DNA from: Lepidonotus clava
Taxonomy: Eukaryota; Annelida; Polychaeta; Phyllodocida; Polynoidae
Reading direction: 5' to 3'
Assembly (NCBI GenBank): GCA_936440205.1
Contig: OW387147.1
Location: forward strand, 16,641,629 to 16,705,628
Length of the DNA: 64,000 bases
The stretch's first letter is position 1. Each line of letters starts with the position of its first letter. Under the pieces are notes generated by a model. The model worked only from the letters and a program-made list of their open reading frames with translations. It was not told the origin of the DNA and ran no database searches. Position numbers and translations under genes: made by a program. Positions 45,981-58,356 of the stretch are shown here, piece after piece.

Positions 45981-48900
45981 TCAACCTTGCTTTTCATTAT
46001 TCTGTAGGATTGGCTGTCCTTTCCGAAATATATCGTCACATGGATCCCCTGATAGAATTCTCCGAATGATGTTTGTCCATTCCGCCAGGGGACGATACGT
46101 GTCCTTCCCCAAAATGGCCATCAGTTCGTTTATCTGCGCTTGGGCCTGGGCTCGCGATTGGCTTTTACTTAGCCCAGCGACCAACATTTTGCGGAGTTGT
46201 GTTCCTTTTTGCTGGATGTCACTGGCCATAGGAAGTTCAATATTTGAGATGTTGGCCATAATAGCATCATACAGTTGACCAATTAGCTTGCCTGAATTTT
46301 TCGAGGCAGCCCCTAGTATTTTCGACGAGGATATATCTGTTGAAGGTATATGAAGGATTGCCTTGTCAATGTTTTTAATGTTGGAAACACCCATCAGATT
46401 ATGATGAGAATTCAATTTTTGGCGACCTTTAAACGACACTGGAGCTCTGATCATATCTAGCTTTTCCTTCACATTTCTCAGATTTATAGTGTAGACAGGC
46501 TCATCTCCTATTATACGAATATCAGAGTTGGCATTAGATATAATAGATTTCAATAAGGATCCCTTTTCCTGTACATCCGCCTCTCCGATGCTTCGTTTGA
46601 CAGGTAACGTGTAACGGGGGAAGAGGGTGGTCTCCCCATGCTCAAAGGATCCCGTGGGTGCACTCATATCCTTCATATCAGTCAGGGAGGCATTGCCTTT
46701 AATCTCCACGTTTCTCGTTGGTATCGCCTTACGTATCAAGTTTCCACTTTCTCGCCTAGTCGTCCATGCAGAGGTGGCAGTCGTTTCTATAAGCCATTCC
46801 TTGACATCTGACTTTCCATTTTGACTGATACCTATCTCAGAAATATCTGATGATTCAGGATCATTTCCATCTTCAACCTCCAATTGATCTCCATGTGATA
46901 CTCCTATCAGCCCATTACCTTCACCAGATATCATATCCTCTTTACTCAGAGTTATGCTCATTGATGTAGGGATAGTTCCTGTTGCCTGATCCAAAACGCC
47001 ACTGTTCGTTCTTCCCAATAGTGGCGTCGTTGAGGGTGGGAGACTTGTAGTGACTGATTGCCCACCAGCAGAACTTTGCCTGTATGTAGCTCGGATTATG
47101 TCGGTGTAAAAATCAATTCTCTTTGTAGGCGGCACAACTTCTTCATCCCGAATATTTGACAAGGATAATCCCTGAATTGTTCCATAAACAATGTGTGGTG
47201 TTTTTGTTGTGGTAGTCGTAGTTGTAGATTGGTCAATGGATTGGCCAGCTGAATGGTCGAAGGGGATTTCAGAAGTCTGACTAATTGATTTGTCAGCTCT
47301 ATCCTTTTTCTCTCTTGAGTTTGGCACCCGCTGGCTCACTTTAATTCTCTTACTTTGAGCTCTATCTGTCCTTTGGGTCCAGTCATTGGTTTGGCTCCTA
47401 TCTTTACTTTGGGTTCCATCTTTACTTTGAGACATATTTGTGCGTAGAGTCCTATATGTCCTTTGGGTCCTATCTTTAGTCTGGGTCCTATCTTTACTTC
47501 GAGTCCTATAAGTTCTTTGGGTCCTATCTCTACGTTGGGTCATATCTTCCCTTTGTGTCCTATCCTTACTTTTGGTCCTATATGTTCTTAGGGTTCCATC
47601 TTTACTTTGGGTCCTATCTTGACTCTGAATGCTACCTTGACGTTTCACCTTATCTTCTCTATGATTCCTATTGTAACTCTGGGTCCTAACCCGTATGGCC
47701 TTGAGTTTATCCTTCCTCCTTCTCCTCTCTATCATTAAGGTTAGCTCGTGAGTGAGCTGGTTTAGTTTGGTGGTGTAGCTCATAAACGGACTCAGGTTGG
47801 GGCGTACCTTTCTGATTGGGGGTATTCCCACTGCCAGGTGATATGGCCTACCTGTAGCCATTTTTGGTTCTGTGGTCGGCTCAGTCCTTGTTTGGGACCG
47901 TAGGTTTACCCAGGTGGGAGCTATACTATAGTACCTGGAGGTAGGGGTTGTAAGCATGAATGGGGTGGTGGAGGCAAATGGAGGGCTGTCAGGAGGGAAC
48001 GAGAACCAAGGTCCGGGGTAGAGTTTGATCCCTTTGTTGGATAAGGCGTATGCATGTTTATCACTGAGAGATGAATCAGTAGGAGGTATACTGACAGGCT
48101 TGGTCGTCGTGGAGTAGGGATTTGCTGCTTCAGTACTAAAGGGAGACTCAGTTTTTTGTAAGGGAAACTTAAATCTGTAAAGCAAAGGAGGAGTTGAAGC
48201 GCGTTGGTGTGGGGGGTGGGTCGTTGGTGGAATAATTGATGTAGGAGTGGTTGAAGTACCATAGTAATGTTGTGTTACTCCTGTGTGAGCTGCCCACCCT
48301 GGAGTAACTCCTCCAGGGGGTGTGGCGTCCAGCGGTAGTTCTGGAGCAGGAGTGGTTGTCTGAATGGGAGCTTTATGGTGGCTGACTAGGCCTGCCCTGG
48401 AGGAGACGGCCCACAGGTAAGGGTTGTAAATGGTGGGGCGACCTTTGGAGTGGTGCACAATGCCCCTGTAAATCGCCCTGATTGCTTCGTCGGTGGTGGG
48501 CCGGCGCTCCCTCATCGTGTTCGGGTAATGCTGAGTTGTGGGCAATGTTTCTGTACTGGTAATGACTGGAGTGGGCGTAGGGGACGTGATGATCACTGGG
48601 GGGACGTAGGGGGTGGTGCTGGGAGGGGGGTAGGTGTGCGTGCGGGTCGTGTGGGGTTTGGGAGTTCGTGTAGTTCTCGGTAAATTAATTGCTGACGTCA
48701 GCGGAACGGTTTCTGGGGTGGTAGACTCAAACGGTGAAGTAATGGTTATTACTGCTGGTGTTGTGGCTGGTGCAATGGCTGGTTTAGTTGCTGGTGCAAT
48801 GATAGGGGCAGTTGTTTTTTCTGGAATGTTTATGATGGCAGATTTTGTTGATGTTGTCGTTATTGTTGCTGCTGCTTCTGGGATGTCCTTCCTTGCTCTA

Positions 48901-51149
48901 GAGCCTGAGCTGGGGGCTTCCACTGGAGCAATGGCTGGTGCAGCTGCCATTGGTGCCACCCCAGGTGCATCTGGTGCAGCAATCGCAGGTGCCACAGCTG
49001 GTGCTGCGGCCACAGGTGCCACTCCTCCAGCTGCAGCCACAGGTGCTGCCCCTGCCGCTGCCCCCCCTGCCCCCGCCCTTCCTGCTGCCCCTGCCCCGCC
49101 ACCCCCGGAGGACGCAGCTCCAAATCCTCCAGTAGGATTGAGCCAGGTGAGGAGCAGATCCAGGGACTCGGCGTCCATGTTGTCCTGCTGAGGGGGTGCC
49201 CGCCCGGAGAAGGACTGCCTCCTGTGTGGGGCGGGGGACGACAACTTCCGGCCGTGGGGAGGCGTGTACCCCCCGAACCTAGGCCCGAGATTATACCTCC
49301 TGGGCGGCGGGCCCAGACCCTGGAGGAAGGGCTGACGTGCGGCGGTCAGGTACTCCGAGTACATGAAAGGGTCCAGCTCGGTCCCCACCATTACCGGGAA
49401 GTCGGACCCTGGATGGTGGAAGCCTTGAGACTGCCCCTGGAGGGGGCCTCTTGTCGGGGGTGGGGCCCGGAAGTAGGTATGTGGTCCGCTACCATGGTGA
49501 CCCCTGTGTCCAGGGTGGTTATGACCCTGGAGGTGGTTGTTGGTATAAGCACCACCCTGGTGATGCCCTTGGTGGGTCCCACTCCTGTAGGTATGTCCTC
49601 CAGGTGGTGGGAGTGGCCTACTACCAAACTGGGGCTGGAGTTGGTGGCGACCTCGGCCATTGCCATTGTTTCCATACAAGACCGAGTTCTGACCCCTTTT
49701 GTGAAAGCCTCTGAGTTTGTAAGCCCCGCTCCTTGGTGGATGGACATTGCCCCAATGTTGGTAGTGATTAGCCTTGGTCCCTGGTTTGTAAACCCCCTGT
49801 GGTCCGTAGATCCTGGAGTAAAAGGGAGGAGGGCTCGGCTGATGGCGACGTTTACCGTGTCTGTCATTGTGTTGGTTGTAACTTTCCCGAAAGTGGTCTT
49901 TGGCGTTATTAAAAGTCAAATCACCTCTATAATGGAACTCTCTTTTACCGAATTTATTATGTGAACCTCCCGGTCTGGAAGCATGGTAAATATTCCGTTT
50001 ATTAGCGCCAAAATTCCCTGAGTTTATCGTATGGGAATAGTGGTTGGTGTGAATAGGATTACGCAGGTTACCGTGTGTCCGTTGCCCCCACTTCTCCCTG
50101 TATTTACCATGTCGGACTTGGGCGTTATGGCGTTTGCTATCTAAGGCCCTTTCGATCCTCCTGCTCCTCTCCCGGGTCAGGCTGACCTCAGGGTAAAGCC
50201 CTTTTAGGGCTGCGCCCTTCTCGGCCTGCTCCCAATCCACCATAACCCGCTCCAGCCTCAACTCGGGGTCATGGCCATGCCTTTTGAGCTGCTCGTAGAC
50301 AAATGGGTCCACGTCCACCCCAAAGTGGGCGTCGGGGGCTTTAACACTGGAGTCATATTGGCCCTTGTTGGTGCCACTTTGCAGGGGGGTTAGATTCGGT
50401 CCTCCTGGGTCGATATCATAATTATCGAACCCCTCGCTGTACCTTTTTACTCTGTCTCTGTTGATGTGTGGATTATCCTCTGGAAGCTTGGCTTTAATCT
50501 GGTTGGTCTCTGGGGTCTTACCATACTGCTGACTGGACCCTGGAGGAGAGACATGAACATAAATTTATTATAATTTGATGCAGTTCTGAGTTAAAAACCT
50601 TTAAGTATTCCCAATTGCAACCCTCTTTTATAATTATATCATAACAGCGGGCAATATTTTCATGCAATGGGCTTTCCATTGACACCGGTACCGTTCTGAC
50701 TTTAACCGACTTCAGTTCCTATCCTTTGGTATTATGTATGTTTTAGAATTAAATGAGACTATGCGCGTGTTTGATGCGGTACGTAATTAATTAAAATAAC
50801 TCTTCCTAACATAATTATTATCTATCATTACTAAAAGATGAGCGGTGATCCTTACTCCATTCGTGTCTTTACAGTGGCAACATCATTCCCAATTTTGAAA
50901 ATACAAAAGTGTAATTGATTATCTTACGAGGTCTGCATACTAATTGTGTATCATACTTCAGCATCTCTACGCATGTCTGTAATGCTTCAATGTGATTGAT
51001 TAACCAATACAGCGTGTTACAAAGCAAAAGTGACGGATCGATATGACAAGTTTGAAAGGTAGGGCCTACTCACCGAATGTAATCGGATGGACATAACTAA
51101 GAGTTTGAACAAAAAGTATCCAGAGGACCGTTGTTTGTAGAGTGTCCAT
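45981..51149 (-). CDS. Large secreted low-complexity protein, one cysteine (1544 aa)
   Basis: Coding exons are 51149-51074 (25 codons plus one base) and 50539-45981 (stop 45983-45981). The intron has a GTGAGT donor and CTCCTCCAG acceptor. Residues 1 to about 20-26 are a signal peptide (MDTLQTTVLWILFVQTLSYV). RVKR at 55-58 is a furin-type site, so the mature chain may begin YSEG. From about 160 to 430 it is rich in His, Gly, Arg and Asn; about 494-575 is Ala/Gly/Pro; about 575-900 is Thr/Pro-rich and mucin-like; about 975-1095 carries RTQSKD-type repeats; the rest is more ordinary and hydrophilic. The only cysteine is C1526. There is no membrane segment after the signal and no recognised domain. 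The uninterrupted frame of more than 4.5 kb argues for a real gene. An extracellular matrix, adhesive or biomineral role is conceivable but not shown. Confidence 0.85.
47330..47690 (-). repeat. Coding hexapeptide-like repeats (RTQSKD type)
   Basis: Inside the large secreted-protein gene an 18-base unit recurs about twenty times, giving RTQSKDRTQ, RTQRTYRT, RTQTKD and similar. The repeats are charged (Arg/Lys against Asp) and Gln/Thr-rich, predicted disordered or weakly coiled. A shared DNA-level unit implies expansion by slippage or unequal exchange while the frame was kept. Confidence 0.8.
48920..49135 (-). repeat. Coding Ala/Gly/Pro-rich block
   Basis: Degenerate AAAPAVAPAI, GAAPVAAAGG and VAPMAAAPAI units at about residues 494-565 of the secreted protein, resembling elastic or silk-like low-complexity segments. 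The antisense open frame at 48634-49191 is a by-product of this composition. Confidence 0.75.
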
Positions 51150-54100
51150 TATTACTCCCTAATCACACAATCCGCCAATATCTCATTTGTTATGGTTGAC
51201 GTTTCCTTAACAAAAAATCCATGATCCTTCATATCTGGTACTGTTTTCTAGGCCGACGTCAGATGTATTGAACAATTAAATCCGATTCAGTGCGCATGGG
51301 GAGAGTATCCTGTCCCTCTATGCTGAAATCCTACGATCCTTCCAAATAACTTTGTCATAAACCTGATCTCGTTATTCCCTTTCATGTTTCTGCCTTTTGC
51401 GGTTAACTATATGACGATGTTAATTGCGCACGCGCACCTCATCCCCTGCCGACCTCCGTACCTCCCCACTAGGGGGCACGACTGTCACGTAATGATTGGA
51501 ATGTTTTGAATCACACAAAAAACTGAGTGCAAGTTAAAAGATGCACTGTTTTATGAAAAACAGGGACTGTATGTTGATGTCACCAATATGCACTGCACAC
51601 TGTTTTAGCATATACTCTTTACTGGACCAGTATTTTGGTTTGCCTAAGGCTAGTAATTAAGTCACCATTAGTGTGGGTTTACATGGTTATTGTCAAATTG
51701 CGGATTGTTTATGACCCACGGAGATTTAGTCATCAGTACTATACCCTGTGGCAACATGATGTCCATTTGAAAAGACTAGAGAGGGGCAGAATTGGTTAAT
51801 AGTATACTGGTCAACACAAAGCAATAGAATGGAATCTCTCTTTTTGTAGTGTTGCTGATGTCTATACTTTTCTATGCTATAGAATACGTGTATGACTTTC
51901 ATATCTAGTATGTACATTAATAATAAGTAATTAGTATTCTTTTTTTACCAATTCTATTGGTTTTAAACTTTTATGGGGGAATCATACACTGCTGAAACTA
52001 TACCCAGAGGCACTAAATCAGTGTGTTAAAATCTACCTACATAAATGAAGCAATTCCAAGTAACAGAATAACAAAATCTGAGCAAAGTTCTTGACGTAAA
52101 CTGGCCCTCAAAGTAAACACTTATTAATCGACGGAAGCAGGTACTTAAAGGATGCCGGGAATCAATAACCGAAGGTGTTACTGCCACCTGGTGTCAGTAC
52201 TCGGAAACATTGACACCAAAAAGAGGCCATCACCGGAAACCAGAGTCGTGACAAAGTCCCATAACCTGAGTGTTTCATTGACCACTGGGGGCTTTATCGC
52301 CTTGTATGCGTGTTAATACCCAGGGCAGGCCATTGGACAGGAAGGACAGTGTGATATGAAAAAAAAAGAAAAATAAACTATAGAGAACCAGGCTGCAACT
52401 GTGATGGCACACGCAAAGCTAGTGCACTAACAGTATGTGTCCTGTTGATGTACAACATGCATGATTAAGTAACATGGAATATATGATCTCAAGCCAGAAC
52501 TCTGCCTTTTCCTATTTCATAAGAGATTGAACACAAATTGAGCAGTTTTTTGCTTACCTTATATATAGTTCATATTTGAATAACTTAACATAAAATGCTG
52601 ACAGAAGATCAATAATTAGATAGTACTAACACTGACACTTAGATAAGTATATTCGAAGGGACTGCTAATAGCAGTAAGCAGGTAAGCCCTATAACAGCAC
52701 AATTCCTCATAGGTTGATGAAGAGATGTTCCACTTCCTTTCTTTATGCATCGGTATTAATTTACTATATATAATATATCACACCTAACGAAAAAGATATA
52801 TAAACAACATATTGACAATAATCATGGCAAACGATTTTGAACGATAATAAAGAAAAGCCATTGCAATTAATGGCAGACAGTTAAATCTAGGCACCCAACT
52901 GCGTTTCTAAATGTGTAATTGAATGGGTTGTATACATTATATTGCTAGTCAGCAGGGATAATAACCATAACGTGTATTGCCCCCCATGTGGTTCCATAAA
53001 AACGTCCGACATTGCCCGCGGCTACGGCTCCCCTTTAGTGTAGGTCATACGGAGCATGGGGAGAGTTTCAATTTAAAGGCTCAGTGGAGTTTATAGGTAT
53101 TTGTCCTGAGGATACAGTTGAAAAACAGTGCACTGAGGTCTGAATACGGGAGTTCATACATGATGTGTGTTTTCAAAGGAATTATATAAAGGAATATAAA
53201 GGAATCCCATTCTATATAAATTAATTTATATAGAATCCTAGAAGCGTATGCATGGCTATAAAACATAAGGTTTTCGATATATACATGTACTCGATAGGTT
53301 TCCTTCGACACAGGTTTTGGAGATGCAGCTCAGAAACGCCTTCTAGTTACCAATGTTTGTGATAATATCATCGAAACGCGCCAATTTGTGTGGAAAATGA
53401 ACTCTTATTATTTTAGTGAAATATAGGCCTATGCTGGGTGCCAACAAGTGTACTCTTACTTTATTTTCCAATAGGTCATACTAATCTCCTAATACAAATA
53501 TGGAATACTCGGGGAATACCGTTCATATACGCACATCAATGTGCAAATTCTAATCCTGTATGCAGAGGGGTATCTCCCTGGGTCAAGGTGGCATTATACC
53601 CCTATCCCAGTGGTAATATGTCGAGTATAGGACCTAGCACTGTGGGGAACCATACAATAGCTCCCCCCCTCCCCAACCCGCAATACATTGAAGGTCTCCC
53701 GGCGGCGGGGGTGCATGGGTGAGATTGGAGGGCCGTTCTGTTTGATGAGGCCTGCAGGATGGGTATCTTCGGAGCGTGAGTCCCAATAGGAAAAATCAAC
53801 TTGCCGGTAAGAACGTTTGTCTCCAAAGAACCCAATCAATCTTCTCGGCTTAATGGATTATTTTTTCGCCAGTCCCCGACGGTGACGGAGTGTGGGCTGC
53901 TCCAGTAAGTATAACCGTAAAATTCCTAATTTGAACGGCACCTTATTTTGATTTAATTTATTTTGAGTTTCAGTTTTCCTCTTAGAACTAGTTTTTGATA
54001 ATAACTTTGATAGCATATTATTAGTACTAGATTATCGAGATAGGATATGTGCATGGCATTCTGACCATTACAAATGGTCAGAATAATAGGTATATACCTA

Positions 54101-56640
54101 GACATAAAGAAACAACATTACACTATTAATACCAGGTATACTGTTACAGACATTTGAATCAGCATGCTCATTTCAATAACACCATCCCTTATATAAGCAG
54201 CGGCGTAGATTAGGGTTTATACGGTCGTTGAGCCTTGTAGATATCTGCTGGCTTTAGGCAGGGAATAGCAGGATGTAACAATCTGTTTGTTTCTGTTTGT
54301 AAAGAGTCAGCTTCACAATTAGACAAGAGTAGTTTAATCCCCTTCTTTCAACAGCGCAAACGGGCAAGTATTAAATTGTCCATCGGTGTGTTGTAATGCA
54401 TTGGAAAATACAATATTCTTATTGTTTTTAAGGAAAATTTTGAGATTAATAGGCTAACCGTTTCAAGGATGGACAGAAGGAGATGGTCATGTTCAAAGGG
54501 TACTTTTAATTTAGTGCTCCCTAATTGAGTATCAAGTAACATGAAAAGGCGGCTTGAGGGTGGCGACAGTAATATCTAGAATCATAATTCTTTTCCAATT
54601 TCAAACATTATATGAGGTATTGCACAGCATTAAAAATGATGTCCTAGAAGCTTGTTGTGAACGATGTATAAAAGCTGTATTCCACAAAACGTTGCTTGAT
54701 TCCTGTTTGGGGCCAATTGACCAAAGAGAAAGGAAAACGCGAATTTGGGAGATAAACACAATGTGTAATATAGAAAGAAATGATCTGTGTTGGTATTTGT
54801 GTCGCGTTGTTGATTCGCATTGGCATTGGGCTGTTGATTCACATTAGCATTTGGGTCTTTTTGCTATAGCATGTTGTTCAAAGTAACACTGATTCGGATA
54901 GGCCAAAATGCACCAACGTGAATATAACAAACTGGAAGTGTGATACAGCATTTCAGAGGGGTTTGGGTAAGGAAATTAGAGGGTAAGGACATTTGAAGAT
55001 TCTCACGAAAAGAAATGGTCAGATATGGAGAAGTATTGTTTGAGGGGATTTACATGAGCGACTGATAGAGGTACTTTTTAGTTTACGTACAAGCCAATAG
55101 AGACTATAGATATTTATATGCACTGATAATAACTATGTATCTTGCAATGTGCGAAGAGGCATGTGCACTGCTTCCTGATGTTTCAAGGACGCTCATCCCA
55201 GGTAACGAGACTGCTATCGTGACATTCTAATTTTGGTGAGACCTCCCCTAAAGAGAACAGCAGAGAAGTATAGTAACGTTGCATGGTTGCAGCGACACTT
55301 TTGGGGGACTTTACTGCGGTTCGACAATGCAACGTAACAAGAACACGTATAAAGACAATATTGATATCATAATGTTTCATTCTTGGATGAGGAGACACCA
55401 TGAACAATATGCTTCAGGAACAATATAATTGAACTAATTACACGTTCCTCTTAATTTCATAAAATGTACACAAACAACGGAAATACAAAGTAAAAGGCAG
55501 AAAGTACATTGTACGTCTTAAATTTATTTCATGTTTCTTTAAATCTATTGTTATCCAATACATATCAGATTAACCTGAAATATGACACAAAATATCGCTC
55601 ATAGTCACTGTGATATCTGGAAATAATCAAGTTTCCAAAATCTGAAAAATAAATATGGCTCATCTTTATTCTGTAATATGGTAGGCATATAGTTGCCGAA
55701 TGATCTTTTTATCCAATAAACACCAGAGCTATTTAAAACCTTAGCAGACCTGTTGAATCTCATGTCCGAATGCCAATACGAGTATAGAGGTAACTCACAC
55801 GACGACGTTATGAAAACAGGAGGTAATATTATACGGTTTTCTAGCCATATAACTGGCTTCAGCACCAGCGAGTGTAATTTAATTAGTCACCTTCTGCAAA
55901 ATCTGCTATATGACAACAAATAAGTTCATATTTCCTGTTTTTCCACATATATCTGATTAGTTGCACCTAAGCCAACTGTTCCCCAAAGAATACAATTTCA
56001 AGATGCAATAGATACATTAAGATTACGGAGAGATTGCTTGAGCAATGAACAATATATTTCTTTTTAATGATACCTATAGAACCAAATTTTCAATATTAAA
56101 TGATGATTGATGTGAGATAATAGTTTCCAGGTGTTCATGGCTAATCGGTTCGTTTGTACTTTAATCTATTCATCATTCTTCAGTGTGTTTTAATACATAA
56201 CGATAAACTTAGGCCTATGTGTACAAAATGGTGTGTCTTTAGTCATCCACGAGCACATAAAGATGTGGGGAAGGATCCCAGGTTATATCAACTCTTTCAT
56301 CATTATCATGGTCACATGAAACACAGACAGTTACTGAAAACAACTGATTTCCTTCAGTAAATTACATCACAAAGGCCAAAGACAATGCTATCGTCTATCC
56401 CTTCTCCAATAACAATGACAGAATATAATTGTTATATTCTGTGATTCCTGTCCTTACAGTCATAAGCCTATAGACATCCTTTCCTCATAGATATCCGGAG
56501 AAACGTATACATAATAGATAGAAAAAACAAATGTACATCGTCTGTCAATGGGCACTATCTATTTACTTGTTCTTTTCCAGGTAAGATGAACAACATGTTG
56601 CGGAGAGAAAAATAGGGACATCTGTGCTGGAGGGGGTGGG
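51150..56640. other. Intergenic region left of the SOCS-box gene
   Basis: AT-rich with no recognised gene. The first 400 bases should hold the promoter of the minus-strand secreted-protein gene; a GC-rich word TGCGCACGCGCAC at about 51426 resembles an NRF1 site. At about 54672 AAGCTGTATTCCAC may be a fragment of a MITE family 1 end. The left-most part before 56640 contains the 3' UTR of the SOCS-box gene. Confidence 0.5.
53690..53905. other. GC-rich island with splice-like signals, identity unknown
   Basis: Short islands of higher GC lie in AT-rich intergenic DNA. On the plus strand ATTTTTTCGCCAG (ending 53873) is a good acceptor, and GTAAGTAT starting about 53905 a good donor, bounding a 31-base candidate exon. 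On the minus strand an 81-codon open frame covers 53594-53839. Neither gives a recognisable protein. It may be a lost exon, a non-coding RNA exon or a transposon remnant. Confidence 0.2.
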
Positions 56641-58356
56641 CTATTCTAGGAAGGGCATAAAGAGGAGGAATCGCTTGAGCGCCTCAGGCAGGGGTAGGAG
56701 CGGAATGTGCTGCCGCTTGACACACTGTCTGATCTTGGTGCGGCACATGCTCTGTAAATGCATCAGGGGCGCCACCTTGTGGATGGACACCGAGCCCACC
56801 CTGCACAGCCCCCGCCGGTAGGCGTCGGGCTGCGTCTTGCTCACCGGAAGCGCGAGGAAGGCGCCGGAAGTGGAGAACATGGGAAAGATGGTGACCGGAA
56901 CCAGATGGACGTAGCCGCCCGGCGCGCCCCGCGGGGGGAGAGTGTAGACGCAGTCAAGCGTGTTGGCGCTGAAGACCTTGACGTCGGCCATGGTGAAGGG
57001 CGGCGTCGTCTGGTAGTCGCCGACGATGAGCGGCACGGCGATGAAGTTTCCTCCAGGACTGAAGGTGAGCTGCTGCGCCGTGTGGTCCGTGTTGGTGTAC
57101 AGGTCGTTCTGCAGCACCCGACGTCGCTTCTCGACGTCGTACATGAAGATAATGGGCTTCTCTTGCTCCACGACGTTGGCCAGGACCACCCGGCTGTGGC
57201 GGTACCGCGGGTCAAAGGTCATGGCCATGCGCAGAGCCTCGTTTTCATGTAACACAAAATTCCCGTTTCCGTTGGCGTCCTTGACGTTATTTTCCACTAC
57301 CGACGTTGTCCCGGTGGGGTTTGATTTCTTAGCGTCCGTGACGATGCACTGAAGAGCGTCTCTTATACTTTGAACGTTGTGAAAGTGGGCGTAGTAGTGG
57401 TTGGGTTTGAGTAGAATGCGCGAGAAGTCGGGCGACATGGCGCACTCAAAGAGGTAGGGCTTGGTGCTGCACTGCTCCTTGTGGATGATCCTAACGGTGT
57501 CCTGCTCTAGGTTCACCAACAAAAAGTCCATCCGCTGGTGCTTGGTGGCCACCTGTACTACAGCGTGTTTATCCCGGTAACCGACCACCTCCACAAAGTG
57601 GACGCCATCTTTGAAATAGCTCAAGGGCAGGTCGACGCACTGCACCTGGTACTTGTTGCGTTTCTCCTCGATGGCCATGGTGGCGTACATCCGGGACGCT
57701 GACATGTCGATGTCCTGCGTCTCAGGGGCCGGGATCTGGGCCACAAAGTGTCTCCCCCTGTTGTGGGTATATTACATGAAAATTGAAAAATGCTAAAAAA
57801 AAATATTGAGGAATGTATTATCTGCCAGATTTGGTGTCTAGTTTAATAAGCTTTTGAAATTATATCTCTATCTGCATTGGTTCAAGAGTTACAGCCAGTT
57901 AGGCCTATACATGGTACTCTGGTTTTGCCCTGTCAAAATGACATGTCTATTTAGAGGGCCCACTGTGCAGCTAGAGGGCAAAATACGAACCAAAGCTATA
58001 TGTCCTTTTAAAGGGAAAATAATGTAGATAAATATTCTCACAGGTTCATCAAATATTTTCTTGATCTTATATCTTCATTTTACAAGTGAAAAACTCGGTC
58101 ACAGCTTTAACCTCAAAAACAGGGGATACTTTGTGATGAATAAACTGATGGAATGTACTACCTACCTGGTGGCCCAGGGCTGCAGGCGCGCCTCCTGGCG
58201 GGTGGAGTAGTTGATGCAGGGCTCGAAGCCCCAGGCAGCCGCCTGGTGCTTGGCCCACTCGCCGAAGGAGCAGGTGTAGACGGACGCCCAGGGCTTGATG
58301 TGGCCCTGGCTGGCCAGGTAGTGCTCCACCTGCTTCTTACTGGAGCTGCCCCCCAT
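56641..58356 (-). CDS. N-myristoylated beta-propeller-like SOCS-box protein (435 aa)
   Basis: Exons are 58356-58166 (63 codons plus two bases) and 57757-56641 (stop 56643-56641), with GTAGGT donor and CACAACAG acceptor. The protein starts MGGSSSKK: Gly2, Ser6 and following lysines fit the N-myristoyltransferase motif. The middle (about 130-390) has blade-like strands such as CAMSPDFSRILL, QQLTFSPGGNFIAVP and FPMFSTSGAFLALP, spaced like a degenerate WD40 propeller. The C terminus (394-435) is a SOCS box. The Elongin BC box shows L398, C402 and I406 in LQSMCRTKI, and the Cullin5 box has LPLP at 418-421. SOCS-box proteins are substrate receptors of Elongin B/C-Cullin5-Rbx2 ubiquitin ligases; this one could be membrane-anchored. 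No vertebrate orthologue comes to mind. WSB1/2 have a propeller plus SOCS box but no myristoylation start. Confidence 0.85.

Noticed and set aside
48634-49191. 185-residue Ala/Gly/Thr-rich open frame on the plus strand
   Set aside because: It is antisense to the Ala/Gly/Pro block of the secreted-protein gene; GC-rich repetitive coding sequence keeps both strands open.
49224-49964. 246-residue plus-strand open frame
   Set aside because: Entirely within the large minus-strand exon, with no splice or start context and no domain.
54554-54847. 97-residue frame including HWHWAVDSH
   Set aside because: Derived from local tandem TTGATTCGCATTGG words; no domain or splice context.
56758-57252. 164-residue plus-strand open frame
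   Set aside because: Antisense to the SOCS-box exon, whose minus-strand frame has the recognisable domain.
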